This document shows, in pieces, positions 52,041 to 60,573 of a stretch of DNA of 64,000 bases. The notes below the pieces were generated by a model, which saw nothing but the letters and a program-made list of their open reading frames with translations, did not search any database and was not told the origin of the DNA. Source of the stretch: Natronorubrum tibetense GA33 (GTDB lineage: Archaea > Halobacteriota > Halobacteria > Halobacteriales > Natrialbaceae); contig NZ_KB913017.1 in NCBI RefSeq assembly GCF_000383975.1, positions 1,841,105 through 1,905,104 on the forward strand, written 5' to 3'. The translations under genes and the position numbers were made by a program. How positions within the stretch are numbered: the stretch's first letter is position 1; each line of letters begins with the position of its first letter.

Positions 52041-52432
52041 AACAGCCCCAGCGCGACGAGTCCCCACGCGAGTCCGATCGCCAGAAGCGAGAGCGCGAGG
52101 TTCCCGCCGGCGTTGACGACGGCGAGCAGTCGGTCGCCCCGTTCGTACAGTTGGACGGTCTCGACGGAGAACGAGGAGAACGTCGTGAACGCGCCGCAGA
52201 TACCGATTCCGACGAACTGGAGCGTCGACTCGCCCGCGCCGGCGAACATCGCGAGTCCGAAGACGAAACTGCCGATCACGTTTACCGCGAGCGTCGGCCA
52301 CGGGAACCGATCGCTCGAGAACTCCAGGTAGACCCAGTGGCGCAACACGGCCCCGATTGCACCGCCGGTGCCGACGACGTGTGCGGGTTCGGGGTCGAAG
52401 GTAACGAACCCGGGAACTGTGCTTTCGATCAC
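52037..52432 (-). CDS. crcB: Fluoride ion channel subunit FluC/CrcB (second of pair)
   Basis: This 131-residue four-helix protein has the GGAIGAVLRHW segment and the pore motif CGAFTTFSSFSVE of Fluc channels that export fluoride. It starts at GTG and overlaps its partner gene by four bases. In organisms with paired crcB genes the two form an antiparallel heterodimer. No fluoride riboswitch is visible upstream of the operon. Confidence 0.88.
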   Translation of the reverse strand: MIESTVPGFVTFDPEPAHVVGTGGAIGAVLRHWVYLEFSSDRFPWPTLAVNVIGSFVFGLAMFAGAGESTLQFVGIGICGAFTTFSSFSVETVQLYERGDRLLAVVNAGGNLALSLLAIGLAWGLVALGLF

Positions 52433-52839
52433 GCTGTCTCACCTCCGGCGGAGGGAGTGGCGTCGTCGCGAAGCCGGCGTGCAAGTACCCGACTCGCGAG
52501 GACGGCGGTAAAGCCGAGTCCGTAGTTGCCGGCGACGATGGCGACGAGCAGGAGGGGGTCGGCCGAAAGCGCCGATTGAATCGCAAACGTGCTGTAGGTC
52601 GTCAACGACGAGAGAAAGCCGGTGGTGAAGACGGTTCGCGATCTCCTGGCGACGAGTCCCGAGTACTCAGCCTCGTAGACCAGGAATCCGAGCGCGAAAC
52701 AGCCCAGCACGTTGACCAGCAACACGGCCTGGACGTCCGAGAACAGGCCGAGTGCGAAGTACCGGAGGTTCGAACCGGCGAAGCCGCCGATACCGATCAG
52801 TGCGAGCGTCTCGAGTCGAACGATGGGGTGGTCTGCCAT
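52429..52839 (-). CDS. crcB: Fluoride ion channel subunit FluC/CrcB (first of pair)
   Basis: This 136-residue partner has GIGGFAGSNLRYFALG and the pore motif FLSSLTTYSTFAIQ. The start at MADHPIVRLET (52839) is chosen because the longer frame adds 38 Arg-rich residues not found in Fluc proteins. Two crcB genes in one operon are common in haloarchaea. Confidence 0.88.
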   Translation of the reverse strand: MADHPIVRLETLALIGIGGFAGSNLRYFALGLFSDVQAVLLVNVLGCFALGFLVYEAEYSGLVARRSRTVFTTGFLSSLTTYSTFAIQSALSADPLLLVAIVAGNYGLGFTAVLASRVLARRLRDDATPSAGGETA

Positions 52840-53106
52840 GGCTGATACGTTGACAGGGACCGTCAGCCGCCCTCGCGGCCGGACGCGACCGTCGATTTCA
52901 CAACGGCGGACGCCGCCTGCGAGCGTTCGGCAGTTGGGTCGGGCGGGCCCCATCGCCCGGATACGGCGGTGTACTCACAGGGTCGTCTTGAGAATTGCGG
53001 AACATCGGCTCGAGGATCGACGTCGATCCCGACCGCCGTGCGATACGGTCACAGCGTCGACCGCAGAAGGAAAAGACCCAAGTTTAGACTCCTTCTAATC
53101 CCTGCA

Positions 53107-54012
53107 ATGACCGACGCCGAGGCGGACCGACGCGGGTTCACGCGAGCCTCGTGGGCGAACGTCCTCGGCAACGCGGCGAAGATCATCGTCGAAGGGGCAG
53201 CGGGGCTTGCGTTCGGCAGCGTCGCGCTGGTCGCCGACGCAGCCCACTCGGTCGCGGATCTGGTCGCGAGCATCGTAGTGCTGATCTGGGGCCGGAGTTC
53301 CTACGACGAACCCGACGACACGCATCCGCACGGACACGACCGGATCGAACCGCTGACGGCGCTGTTCGTCGGCGCGATCATCGCCGTGCTCGGACTGTTG
53401 TTGCTCTCGGAGTCTATCCAGGGGCTCCTCGAGCAGGACCCGCCGGACGCGAACCTGCTGTTGCTCGCCGCGCTGGCCTTTGCGATCGTCGATATGTATC
53501 TCGTCTACTGGTACACGACGCGAGTCAACGAGGACCTCGACTCGACCGCGCTGAAGGCGCTCGCGACGGACTGTCTGAACGATATTTACACCACCTTCGC
53601 GGCCGTCGTCGGGGTCCTCGGCGTTCTGCTCGGATTTCCGCTGCTCGATCCCATCGCCGGCGGTCTCGTCAGCCTGCTCGTCGTCTACCAGGGCGTCGAG
53701 ATCGGCCGCGAGAACGTCGATTACCTCATCGGAGCCGCACCGGACCCCGAAAAGCGCGCGGAGATCACCGAGAGTCTGCACAGTCACCCCAACGTTCGGG
53801 GCGTCCACGATCTGACCGTCTTCTACGACGGCACCGTCCTCGAGGTCGAGGTCCACGTCGAGGTCGACGGCAACATGCCGTTCCGACAGGCCCACGACAT
53901 CGAGTCGGAGCTGGTTGATCGGCTCCGGGGGCTCGAGGACGTCGGTGACGCACACGTCCACCTCGATCCGTCGGGGATCGGCGAGTGGAAAGACTGCCTC
54001 GAAGAGCGCTAA
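53107..54012 (+). CDS. Cation diffusion facilitator (CDF) transporter
   Basis: This 301-residue CDF protein has six transmembrane helices. The metal site in helix 2 is ADAAHSVADLVAS (HxxxD) and helix 5 has TDCLNDIYTT (DxxxD). A C-terminal cytoplasmic ferredoxin-like domain follows (HPNVRGVHDLTVFYDG). It exports divalent metals such as Zn, Mn or Fe in exchange for protons. The metal cannot be told from motifs. The start at MTDAEADRRGFTRASW is preferred over an upstream in-frame ATG with an Arg-rich extension. Confidence 0.88.
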   Translation: MTDAEADRRGFTRASWANVLGNAAKIIVEGAAGLAFGSVALVADAAHSVADLVASIVVLIWGRSSYDEPDDTHPHGHDRIEPLTALFVGAIIAVLGLLLLSESIQGLLEQDPPDANLLLLAALAFAIVDMYLVYWYTTRVNEDLDSTALKALATDCLNDIYTTFAAVVGVLGVLLGFPLLDPIAGGLVSLLVVYQGVEIGRENVDYLIGAAPDPEKRAEITESLHSHPNVRGVHDLTVFYDGTVLEVEVHVEVDGNMPFRQAHDIESELVDRLRGLEDVGDAHVHLDPSGIGEWKDCLEER

Positions 54013-54342
54013 GCTGCCGTCGGTGGGCGGTCGACGATCTCCTCGGTCGCGACCGATCGTGACCGCTTCGGTCGGAAACGAGCGACGACCGATTCGCGGC
54101 CGGCATCTCGAGACGCCAGTTTAGGGACGTCCCGTCCCCGTTTCCCCGTCGTTCGACCCCGAACCCGTGCTCGAGACCGGTTCGGTCTCCGCGTGTTACG
54201 GAGAATCAAGGAGAAAGCCCCGCCCTTTAGGGCGGGGATGAATCCGACATAACCCTTCACAACCTACTGACGATAGTGTGACTGGATATTCCACGCTGCG
54301 TCAATACACACCTTCAAGTAGGTTTGTCTACATAGGTTATGT
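54013..54342. other. CDF 3' flank and left end of tnpB element 2
   Basis: These 330 bases without a gene hold the CDF 3' flank (54013-54212) and the left end of element 2. The latter has a perfect hairpin CCCCGCCC/GGGCGGGG at 54218-54237, a shared CTGGATATTCCACG segment near 54281 and a TATA-like element before tnpB. Confidence 0.55.
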
Positions 54343-55623
54343 ATGGCGAAAAAGGTCGTCACCCGCACTTACACTGCTTCCATTCGGAATCAGTCACGGG
54401 TGTCTGATGACCTCGATTCGCTCGGGTTCGCAGCCTCGAAGCTGTGGAACGTCGGACGGTGGACGTGTGGCCGTGTGTGGTCGGAAATCGGCCATATACC
54501 CGGTCACGCCGAACTCACCGCGTACCTGAAGTCGCACGAACGCTACGATGACCTGCATTCTCAGTCAAGTCAGCGAGTCCTCCAAGAACTCGCTGAGGCG
54601 TTCAACGGCTGGTACGGCAAACGACGCAACGGAGACACGAGAGCGAACCCGCCCGGCTACCGCAAACACGGCGACGAACACCCGCGTTCGACGGTCACCT
54701 TCAAAGCTGCTGGCTTCAAACTCGACACCCAGTACAACCGTGTCCGACTCTCCAAAGGGTCGAATCTCAAGGGGTATTGGTCGGATTTCATCCTCTGTGA
54801 GTACCAGACTCGACCCGACGTTGACCTCTCCACCGTGGAGAACGTCCAACAAGTACGGGCCGTCTGGACAGGTGAGGAGTGGGAACTACAGTTCGTCTGT
54901 AAAGTCGAGATCGACGTGGCTGAAACGCCCGGTGAGAAAACCGTGGGTGTTGATCTCGGTATCAACAACTTCGCCGCGCTCGCCTACGAAGATGGCCACA
55001 GCGAGTTGTACCCGCTCAACTGCTTGAAGCAGGACGACTACTACTTCAGCAAACGACTCGCCCAGTGTGACGACTCGGATTCCGAGCAGGCCACGCGACT
55101 GAACCAAAAGAAGTCTGCTCGCCGCACTCACTACTTCCATGTACTCTCCAAGCACATCGTCCGGCGGTGTGTTGATGAAGGCGTTGGAACCATCGTAGTT
55201 GGTGACCTCTCCGGCATCCGTGAGGACGAGGAGAACGATGAGTCAAAAAACTGGGGGAAACACGGTAATCTCGACTTGCATTCGTGGGCGTTCGACCGCT
55301 TCACTGACCTGCTCGAATACAAAGCCGAGATGGGAGGAATCGCCGTCGAAGAAGTGTCCGAGCGAGACACGTCGAAGTCGTGTTCGTGTTGTGACCGCAA
55401 GCGGGATGCAAACCGTGTCGAACGTGGGTTGTACGTGTGCGACAGCTGTGGGACGGTAGCGAACGCGGACGTGAACGGTGCTGAGAACATTCGGCAAAAA
55501 GTATCTCCGAGTTCACCGACTCTCTCGGTGAATAGGAGTAACGGCTGGTTGGCACAGCCATCGACGTACCTGTTTGACAAGGAAACTGGCGCATTCGCGC
55601 CTCAAGAACGGGCCATGTCGTAA
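54343..55623 (+). CDS. tnpB: RNA-guided endonuclease TnpB 2
   Basis: This 426-residue TnpB is closely similar to TnpB 1: Asp204 in GVDLGINN, RuvC-II region VVGDLSGIREDEE, a zinc ribbon CSCC...CDSC and ANADVNGAENI near the end. The RuvC-II motif has Gly before Asp-Leu and no Glu at the DLSEI position, so the second metal ligand must come from the IREDEE run if the nuclease is active. The start fits ATG with a TATA-like region upstream. It is full length. Confidence 0.85.
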   Translation: MAKKVVTRTYTASIRNQSRVSDDLDSLGFAASKLWNVGRWTCGRVWSEIGHIPGHAELTAYLKSHERYDDLHSQSSQRVLQELAEAFNGWYGKRRNGDTRANPPGYRKHGDEHPRSTVTFKAAGFKLDTQYNRVRLSKGSNLKGYWSDFILCEYQTRPDVDLSTVENVQQVRAVWTGEEWELQFVCKVEIDVAETPGEKTVGVDLGINNFAALAYEDGHSELYPLNCLKQDDYYFSKRLAQCDDSDSEQATRLNQKKSARRTHYFHVLSKHIVRRCVDEGVGTIVVGDLSGIREDEENDESKNWGKHGNLDLHSWAFDRFTDLLEYKAEMGGIAVEEVSERDTSKSCSCCDRKRDANRVERGLYVCDSCGTVANADVNGAENIRQKVSPSSPTLSVNRSNGWLAQPSTYLFDKETGAFAPQERAMS

Positions 55624-55681
55624 ACCACAATATCCCAACGCGGTCGGGAATCCTCGCCCTTCAGGGCGGGGAGGATGTCAA
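55560..55681 (+). ncRNA. Predicted omega-RNA of tnpB element 2
   Basis: The tnpB 3' end plus right end should form the scaffold, including the CCTCGCCC/GGGCGGGG hairpin. The predicted guide starts at 55682, GCTGTTGCCGTCTCCGACAC, which is antisense to the 3' end of the kinase coding strand. The 5' end is not defined by sequence alone. Confidence 0.5.
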
Positions 55682-56847
55682 GCTGTTGCCGTCTCCGACA
55701 CGTCTTCGTCCGTACCCGGAGTGCGTGCCGCTTCTCGATCGGTATCGTCCGGATCGTGCGCTCGAGGCAGTGTGACGGTGAACACGCTCCCGTCGGGTCC
55801 GGTCTCCGTCAGTTCGACGGCTCCGCCGTATCGGTGCACCAGGATCCGGACGAGATACAGCCCCAACCCGTGGTTCTCCGACTTTCGCTCGAACAGCGTC
55901 TCGCGCGTTTCGGGCGGAATACCCGGCCCATCGTCCGCGATTTCGACGGCCACCGTCTCGGGCCGTGTTGCGACGGTTGCCGCGACCCGCGGCGGCTCGC
56001 TGTCGTTGTGCTCGACGGCGTTCTCGAGTACGTTCGCGAAGACCCATCTGACCCCCTCGTTTCCCTCGACGAACACGTCGTCAGGGATGTCGGCGTCGAT
56101 CTCGAGTTCCTCGGCCCGATCGTCGAGCGCCGTCAGTTCGGACTCCAGCAGGTCGCCGAGATCGATCGTCCCGGTTACCACCGGCTTCCGACTCGCGTTC
56201 AACATCGCCCGGACGTCGTCGATCACGTCGGTGAGCGCATCGCTTTCGCGATCGATCGTCTCGAGGTGGGTTCGCGATCGGTCGTCGGCGTCCTCGAGGA
56301 GCAACGAGGCGTGGCCGCCGATGATCTGGGCGCTGTTCAGCACCTCGTGTCGCAGGAGGTCGTTCAGGTAGGTGAGAACCTCCCGTTCCTCCGCCAGTCG
56401 CTCGGCGCGAACGGTGGCCGCCGTCGCCTCGACCTCGCGCTGGATCGCTCGGGCTTCGACGTAGCCGACGGTGAGTCCGGCCACGGCGCCCACGTTCAGC
56501 GAGAACTGCGCCCAGGAGACGTTACCGGAGGTCGAGTGCCAGGGAAAGAAGATCATTATGAGGCCGTTGACTGCCAGAAAGCCGACTCCGCAGCCGAAAC
56601 ACCACTGGGCGAGACGACGGTAGCGGTCGACGCCGATCGTGCTCCGCTCGAGTCGATAGCCGCCCCAGACCAGGCCGAGCGCGGGGATGCCGACCGTCGT
56701 GAACCCGAGGACGACGGCCGTCGCGTCGAGCACTGACGCGAACCAGAGACTCCACCCGAGAAAGAAAGCGAACGAGAGCGCGCCGAGGCCGCCGACGAGC
56801 CAGGGAACTGTCGCGTCGGTCGGTCGCCGAACAGCGGCGCGGCTCAT
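55678..56847 (-). CDS. Membrane-bound sensor histidine kinase
   Basis: This 389-residue kinase has five or six N-terminal membrane helices (about 15-150) and a short coiled coil. The phosphoacceptor region YLNDLLRHEVLNSAQIIGG has the H-box His. The HATPase domain has VLENAVEH (N box), IADDGPGIPP (G1) and ENHGLGLYLV (G2). It would autophosphorylate in response to a membrane or cytoplasmic signal and pass phosphate to an unlinked receiver. The start MSRAAVRRPTDATVP at 56847 is chosen over a longer frame. Its TGA stop lies inside the end of tnpB element 2. Confidence 0.88.
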   Translation of the reverse strand: MSRAAVRRPTDATVPWLVGGLGALSFAFFLGWSLWFASVLDATAVVLGFTTVGIPALGLVWGGYRLERSTIGVDRYRRLAQWCFGCGVGFLAVNGLIMIFFPWHSTSGNVSWAQFSLNVGAVAGLTVGYVEARAIQREVEATAATVRAERLAEEREVLTYLNDLLRHEVLNSAQIIGGHASLLLEDADDRSRTHLETIDRESDALTDVIDDVRAMLNASRKPVVTGTIDLGDLLESELTALDDRAEELEIDADIPDDVFVEGNEGVRWVFANVLENAVEHNDSEPPRVAATVATRPETVAVEIADDGPGIPPETRETLFERKSENHGLGLYLVRILVHRYGGAVELTETGPDGSVFTVTLPRAHDPDDTDREAARTPGTDEDVSETATA

Positions 56848-56973
56848 GGTAGTCTCGTCGATGCCGACGCGGTGTGCTCCCCCATACAGGGTAGCAACGG
56901 ACTCCCGTGGTAATGGGTGTAACGGCCACGGTCGACGCCGGGTCCGGCAGTCGTCCATTCGGCCGCGACGCCA

Positions 56974-56983
56974 GCTTTTATCC
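56974..56983 (+). promoter_or_regulatory. TATA box of the MBL-fold gene
   Basis: GCTTTTATCC is centred about 28 bases before the ATG at 57006, the leaderless spacing. It argues against the upstream ATG at 56907 as the start. Confidence 0.55.
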
Positions 56984-57005
56984 TGTACGGCGACAGGCTA
57001 CGGGT

Positions 57006-57932
57006 ATGGGACCGGATATCGGCGACGTTCACGAGGTGACGGCCGGCGACTGTACGGACTGTTACTACATCGACACCGGCATGTACGACACGCCCGAGTA
57101 CGGTGCGGCCTACATTCTCGACGATGAGCGACCCGCAGTCGTCGAGACGGGACTCGGCACCAACCACGAACTGATCCTCGAGGCGCTCGACGAACTCGGC
57201 ATCGAGCGCGAGGACCTCGAGGTCATTGCGGTGACGCACATTCACCTCGATCACGCCGGCGGGGCGGGTTTTCTCGCAGAGGCGTGCCCCAACGCGGATG
57301 TCTACGTCCCGGCCGCCGGTGCGGGGCTGCTTATCGATCCCGAGCGACTCGTCGCCGGAACGAAAGCCGCTGTCGGCGAGCAATGGGAGTACTACGTCGA
57401 GCCGCGGCCGCTCGACGAGGAGCGCGTCGTCGAGATCGAAGACGGCGACGTCGTCGACCTCGGCGACCACGAACTGCACGTCCACGCGACGCCGGGCCAC
57501 GCGTTCCACCAGGTCGTCTTCGAAGATCCGGCGAACGACGCCGTCTTCACCGGCGACGCGGCGGGGATCTGGGTGCCAAGCACCGAGGAGATCCGAGAGA
57601 CGTCGCCACCGTCGGACTTCCACCTCGAGCAGTGTCTCGAGGACTGTGAGACGCTGAAATCGATCGATCCGGACGTGCTTTGTTACACGCACTTCGGCCC
57701 GCGGGAGGTCGGCGACGACGTCGACCGGGCGCTCGAGGAGTACGCGACCGTCCTCGGCGAGTGGGTCGATGCCGTCGAGACGAAACGCGCGGAACTCGCG
57801 GACGACGACGCCGTGATCGAGCACTTCGCGACCTCGAGCGAGATGGTCGACGTCTGGGGCGAGGAGAAGGCCACCGCCGAGGCGGCGATGAACACGCGAG
57901 GGGTCCTCGGCTACCTCGACCAGCGCGACTGA
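57006..57932 (+). CDS. MBL-fold metallo-hydrolase
   Basis: This 308-residue metallo-beta-lactamase-fold enzyme has THIHLDHAGG (metal-binding HxHxDH), a third His in HATPGHAFHQ, the bridging Asp in VFTGDAAG and a last His in CYTHFGPRE. It binds two metals and hydrolyses an ester or thioester-type substrate (glyoxalase II-like or other), not decided by sequence. The start is set by the TATA box. It is divergent from the kinase and followed by a possible micro zinc protein. Confidence 0.85.
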   Translation: MGPDIGDVHEVTAGDCTDCYYIDTGMYDTPEYGAAYILDDERPAVVETGLGTNHELILEALDELGIEREDLEVIAVTHIHLDHAGGAGFLAEACPNADVYVPAAGAGLLIDPERLVAGTKAAVGEQWEYYVEPRPLDEERVVEIEDGDVVDLGDHELHVHATPGHAFHQVVFEDPANDAVFTGDAAGIWVPSTEEIRETSPPSDFHLEQCLEDCETLKSIDPDVLCYTHFGPREVGDDVDRALEEYATVLGEWVDAVETKRAELADDDAVIEHFATSSEMVDVWGEEKATAEAAMNTRGVLGYLDQRD

Positions 57933-58263
57933 GCGTCGGGACGAATTCGTCGAGAGTGAGTCGTGGCTCTGCCGTTCTCGAGTGCGGATCGACCGCGATG
58001 CTCCTGACGGAACTATACGGGCGTCCGCTTTGTCCGGACTGCTCGATCGAGTTCCGCTGTCAGCGTTGCTTCCCGGCGTAATTGTGCCTGTTGTTACCAT
58101 AAACCTCTGAACAGTGGGAAAATGGAACCGGTATTTCCTCCATATCGGCCGATTTCGACCGATATCGCCCCTCTGACTCGGCCTTCGGAACGCAAATAAA
58201 CGCGACCACAGATGAGTTCCGTTTCATCACGTTTTATCGCGCGGGAGGTACTGTCACACGTAT
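57933..58263. other. Spacer upstream of the acyl-CoA ligase
   Basis: These 331 bases hold the possible micro zinc protein (57998-58081) and an AT-rich promoter region. CAAATAAACGCG near 58192 and TTTTATCGCG near 58232 are TATA candidates; the latter is about 30 bases before the ATG. Confidence 0.45.
57998..58081 (+). CDS. Possible micro zinc-ribbon protein
   Basis: This 27-residue frame ends in RPLCPDCSIEFRCQRCFPA, with two CxxC pairs that could hold one zinc. Haloarchaea have many such very small zinc proteins. A GTG at 57956 would make 41 residues. There is no clear promoter, and conservation is unknown. Confidence 0.3.
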   Translation: MLLTELYGRPLCPDCSIEFRCQRCFPA

Positions 58264-60222
58264 ATGAACTGGCGGGATGCCGAACGAGAGTACGAGGACG
58301 AGGTAATCGGGGAGACGACGCTCGCACGAATGTTCGAGGAGTCCGCCGAACGGAACGCGAACCGTCCGGCACAGAAGTACAAGGGCGGGATCTACGATCG
58401 ATCGCTGACCGACTCGGTGCTTCCGGCCGCGACGCCCGGCGAGTTCCGGACCATCTCCTACACCGAGATGCGCGACATCGTCCGCAAGCTCTCGGCGGGC
58501 TTTCACGATCTCGGCGTCGAGCAGGGGGATCGCGTGGGAATCTTCGCCGACACACGAATGGAGTGGGCGCAGTCTGACTTCGCCCTGCTCGGTGCCGGAG
58601 CCGCCGTCACGACGGTCTACACGAGTTCCTCGCCGAATCAGGTCGAGTACCTGCTCGACGACCCCGGTGCGTCCGCCGTCGTCGTCGAGAACGAGGAGCT
58701 ACTGGCGAACGTCCTCGAGGTCGAGGACGAACTCGACCTCGAGTTCATCGTCTCGATGGACGAGATTTCCGGATACGACGACCGCGACGACATCTACACC
58801 TTAGACGAGGTCTACGACCGCGGCGAGGAGACGTTCGACCTCGAGGCCTACCAGAAGCGCGTCGACGCGCCGGACCTGGACGATCTGGCGAGTCTGATCT
58901 ACACGAGCGGGACGACGGGCCAGCCGAAGGGCGTCCAACTGACCCACTGGAACTTTCGATCGAACGTAAACGCGGTGCGAAAGCGGTTCGCGCCGCGGCC
59001 GGACAAACCCGACGACGTGCCGGCGCTCGACGAGGAGTCTCAAGCGGTCTCCTACCTGCCGCTGGCGCACGTCTTCGAGCGGACGGCGGGTCACTTCGTC
59101 CTCTTCGCAACGGGCGCGTGTGTGGCCTACGCGGAGAGTTCGGAGACGCTGCAGGAGGACTTCAGCCTCGTCCAGCCGACGACGGCGACGAGCGTCCCGC
59201 GGGTCTACGAGAAGATCTACGACGCGATCCGCGAGCAGGCCAGCGAGTCGTCGGTCAAAGAGCGGATCTTCGAGTGGGCGACCGACGTCGGCGTCGAGTA
59301 CCAGCGGGCCGACTCGCCCGGCCCGATCCTGAACGCCAAGCGGTCGCTGGCGGACAAACTGGTGTTCTCGACGGTCCGCGAGGCGCTTGGCGGCGAGATC
59401 GAACTGCTGATCAGCGGCGGCGGCAGCCTCTCGCCGGAGCTCTGCCAGCTCTACCACGCGATGGGGCTTCCCATCTACGAGGGGTACGGACTGACCGAGA
59501 CCTCGCCGGTCGTCACGACGAACCCGCCGGAGGCGGTGAAGATCGGAACGATCGGTCCGGCGCTTCCGGGGGTCGATCTGCGAATCGACGAGACCGTCGT
59601 CGATCAGGAGACGTTCACCGACGATCCCGGCGAAGTCGGCGAACTCCTCGTCAAGGGGCCGAACGTCACCCAGGGCTACTGGAACAAGCCCGGCGCGACC
59701 CGGAGCGCGTTTACCGAGGACGAAGACGGCGACCGGTGGTTCCGAACCGGCGATATCGTCCATCTGCGCCCCGACGGCTACCTCGAGTTCCGCGACCGTG
59801 CCAAACAGATCATCGTCCTTTCGACGGGGAAAAACGTCGCACCGGGGCCGCTCGAGGACGCGTTCGCCGCGAGCGAGATCATCGAGCAGGCGATGGTCGT
59901 CGGCGACGGCGAGAAGTTCATCGGTGCGCTGCTGGTGCCGAACACGGAGCACGTTCGTGACTGGGCCTCCGAGGAAGGGATCGACCTTCCCGACGACCCC
60001 GAAGCGATGTGTGACGACGAGCGCGTTCGGGAGTACATCCAGCAGGAGGTCGACCGGGTCAACGAGGACTTCGAGAAACACGAGACGATCAAGCAGTTCG
60101 AACTCGTGCCCCGGGAGTTCACCGAGGAGAACAAGATGCTGACGCCGTCGATGAAGAAGAAACGGCGCGTCATCTTGGACGAGTTCCAGGACCGCGTCGA
60201 TCGGATCTACGCGGACGACTAG
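58264..60222 (+). CDS. Long-chain fatty-acid--CoA ligase (AMP-forming)
   Basis: This 652-residue member of the acyl-adenylate (ANL) superfamily has the P-loop YTSGTTGQPKGVQLTH (A3), YGLTETSPVVT (A5), FRTGDIVHLRPDGYLEFRDR (A7/A8) and a C-terminal Lys segment near TEENKMLTPSMKKKRR. It activates a fatty acid to an acyl-AMP and then acyl-CoA, the first step of beta-oxidation. It has the long-chain type N-terminal extension. It is monocistronic with a 331-base upstream region. The chain-length preference cannot be told. Confidence 0.92.
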   Translation: MNWRDAEREYEDEVIGETTLARMFEESAERNANRPAQKYKGGIYDRSLTDSVLPAATPGEFRTISYTEMRDIVRKLSAGFHDLGVEQGDRVGIFADTRMEWAQSDFALLGAGAAVTTVYTSSSPNQVEYLLDDPGASAVVVENEELLANVLEVEDELDLEFIVSMDEISGYDDRDDIYTLDEVYDRGEETFDLEAYQKRVDAPDLDDLASLIYTSGTTGQPKGVQLTHWNFRSNVNAVRKRFAPRPDKPDDVPALDEESQAVSYLPLAHVFERTAGHFVLFATGACVAYAESSETLQEDFSLVQPTTATSVPRVYEKIYDAIREQASESSVKERIFEWATDVGVEYQRADSPGPILNAKRSLADKLVFSTVREALGGEIELLISGGGSLSPELCQLYHAMGLPIYEGYGLTETSPVVTTNPPEAVKIGTIGPALPGVDLRIDETVVDQETFTDDPGEVGELLVKGPNVTQGYWNKPGATRSAFTEDEDGDRWFRTGDIVHLRPDGYLEFRDRAKQIIVLSTGKNVAPGPLEDAFAASEIIEQAMVVGDGEKFIGALLVPNTEHVRDWASEEGIDLPDDPEAMCDDERVREYIQQEVDRVNEDFEKHETIKQFELVPREFTEENKMLTPSMKKKRRVILDEFQDRVDRIYADD

Positions 60223-60321
60223 GCGGTCGACTCTCCGACGTTTTCGGCTTCCTACCGGCACGGATGTCGCGTTCACGTCCGATCACGCTGTGATCAACGG
60301 GCCGCTCGAGACGGTCGATCG

Positions 60322-60471
60322 TTACCCGTGGTCCTCCCGCACGTCCCGATTATCGTCGTCGAAAAACCGTTTCAACGCTACCGTCGTTCCGACGTAGGAT
60401 GCGGCTACGACGCCGACAAGGAACAGGATGGCGACGAATACCGAGACACTCAGCAGTACTTGGACGACCAT
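60322..60471 (-). CDS. Small membrane protein (49 residues)
   Basis: MVVQVLLSVSVFVAILFLVG opens one long transmembrane segment (about 4-30), followed by ALKRFFDDDNRDVREDHG, a charged cytoplasmic tail. The frame has a normal ATG and stop, host-like codons and a clear membrane-protein pattern, but I do not recognise a family. It lies convergent with the acyl-CoA ligase and near a split MgtE pair on the same strand. Confidence 0.55.
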   Translation of the reverse strand: MVVQVLLSVSVFVAILFLVGVVAASYVGTTVALKRFFDDDNRDVREDHG

Positions 60472-60573
60472 AGTCCACGCTTACAGACCACTGTCAAAAA
60501 CGTGATGATCGTTCGACTCGTTCGTCGTGGCCGATCGACGAATCGGATGCAAAAACGGTGACTCTCGTGTGGC

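Larger units (their letters stand above)
54213..55681 (+). mobile_element. IS1341-type tnpB element 2
   Basis: This tnpB-only element has a left-end hairpin (54218-54237) and a right-end hairpin CCTCGCCC/GGGCGGGG (55652-55671), then GAGGATGTCAA. The right-end scaffold CCACAATATCCCAACGCGG matches element 1. The TCA of its terminus is the stop codon (TGA on the minus strand) of the histidine kinase gene. Edges are approximate to a few bases. There is no tnpA, so it depends on one elsewhere for movement. Confidence 0.78.

Noticed and set aside
52840-53106. Fluoride riboswitch before the crcB pair
   Set aside because: I looked for the conserved riboswitch segments in the CDF/crcB spacer and found none. 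The spacer is GC-rich without a matching fold.
54009-54260. Frame of about 83 residues on the minus strand beginning MKGYVGFIPALKGGAF
   Set aside because: Its beginning is simply the translation of the left-end hairpin of tnpB element 2, and the rest is Arg-rich shadow sequence.
60328-60561. Plus-strand frame of 77 residues
   Set aside because: It lies opposite the 49-residue membrane gene, has no hydrophobic or domain pattern and is best explained as its shadow.
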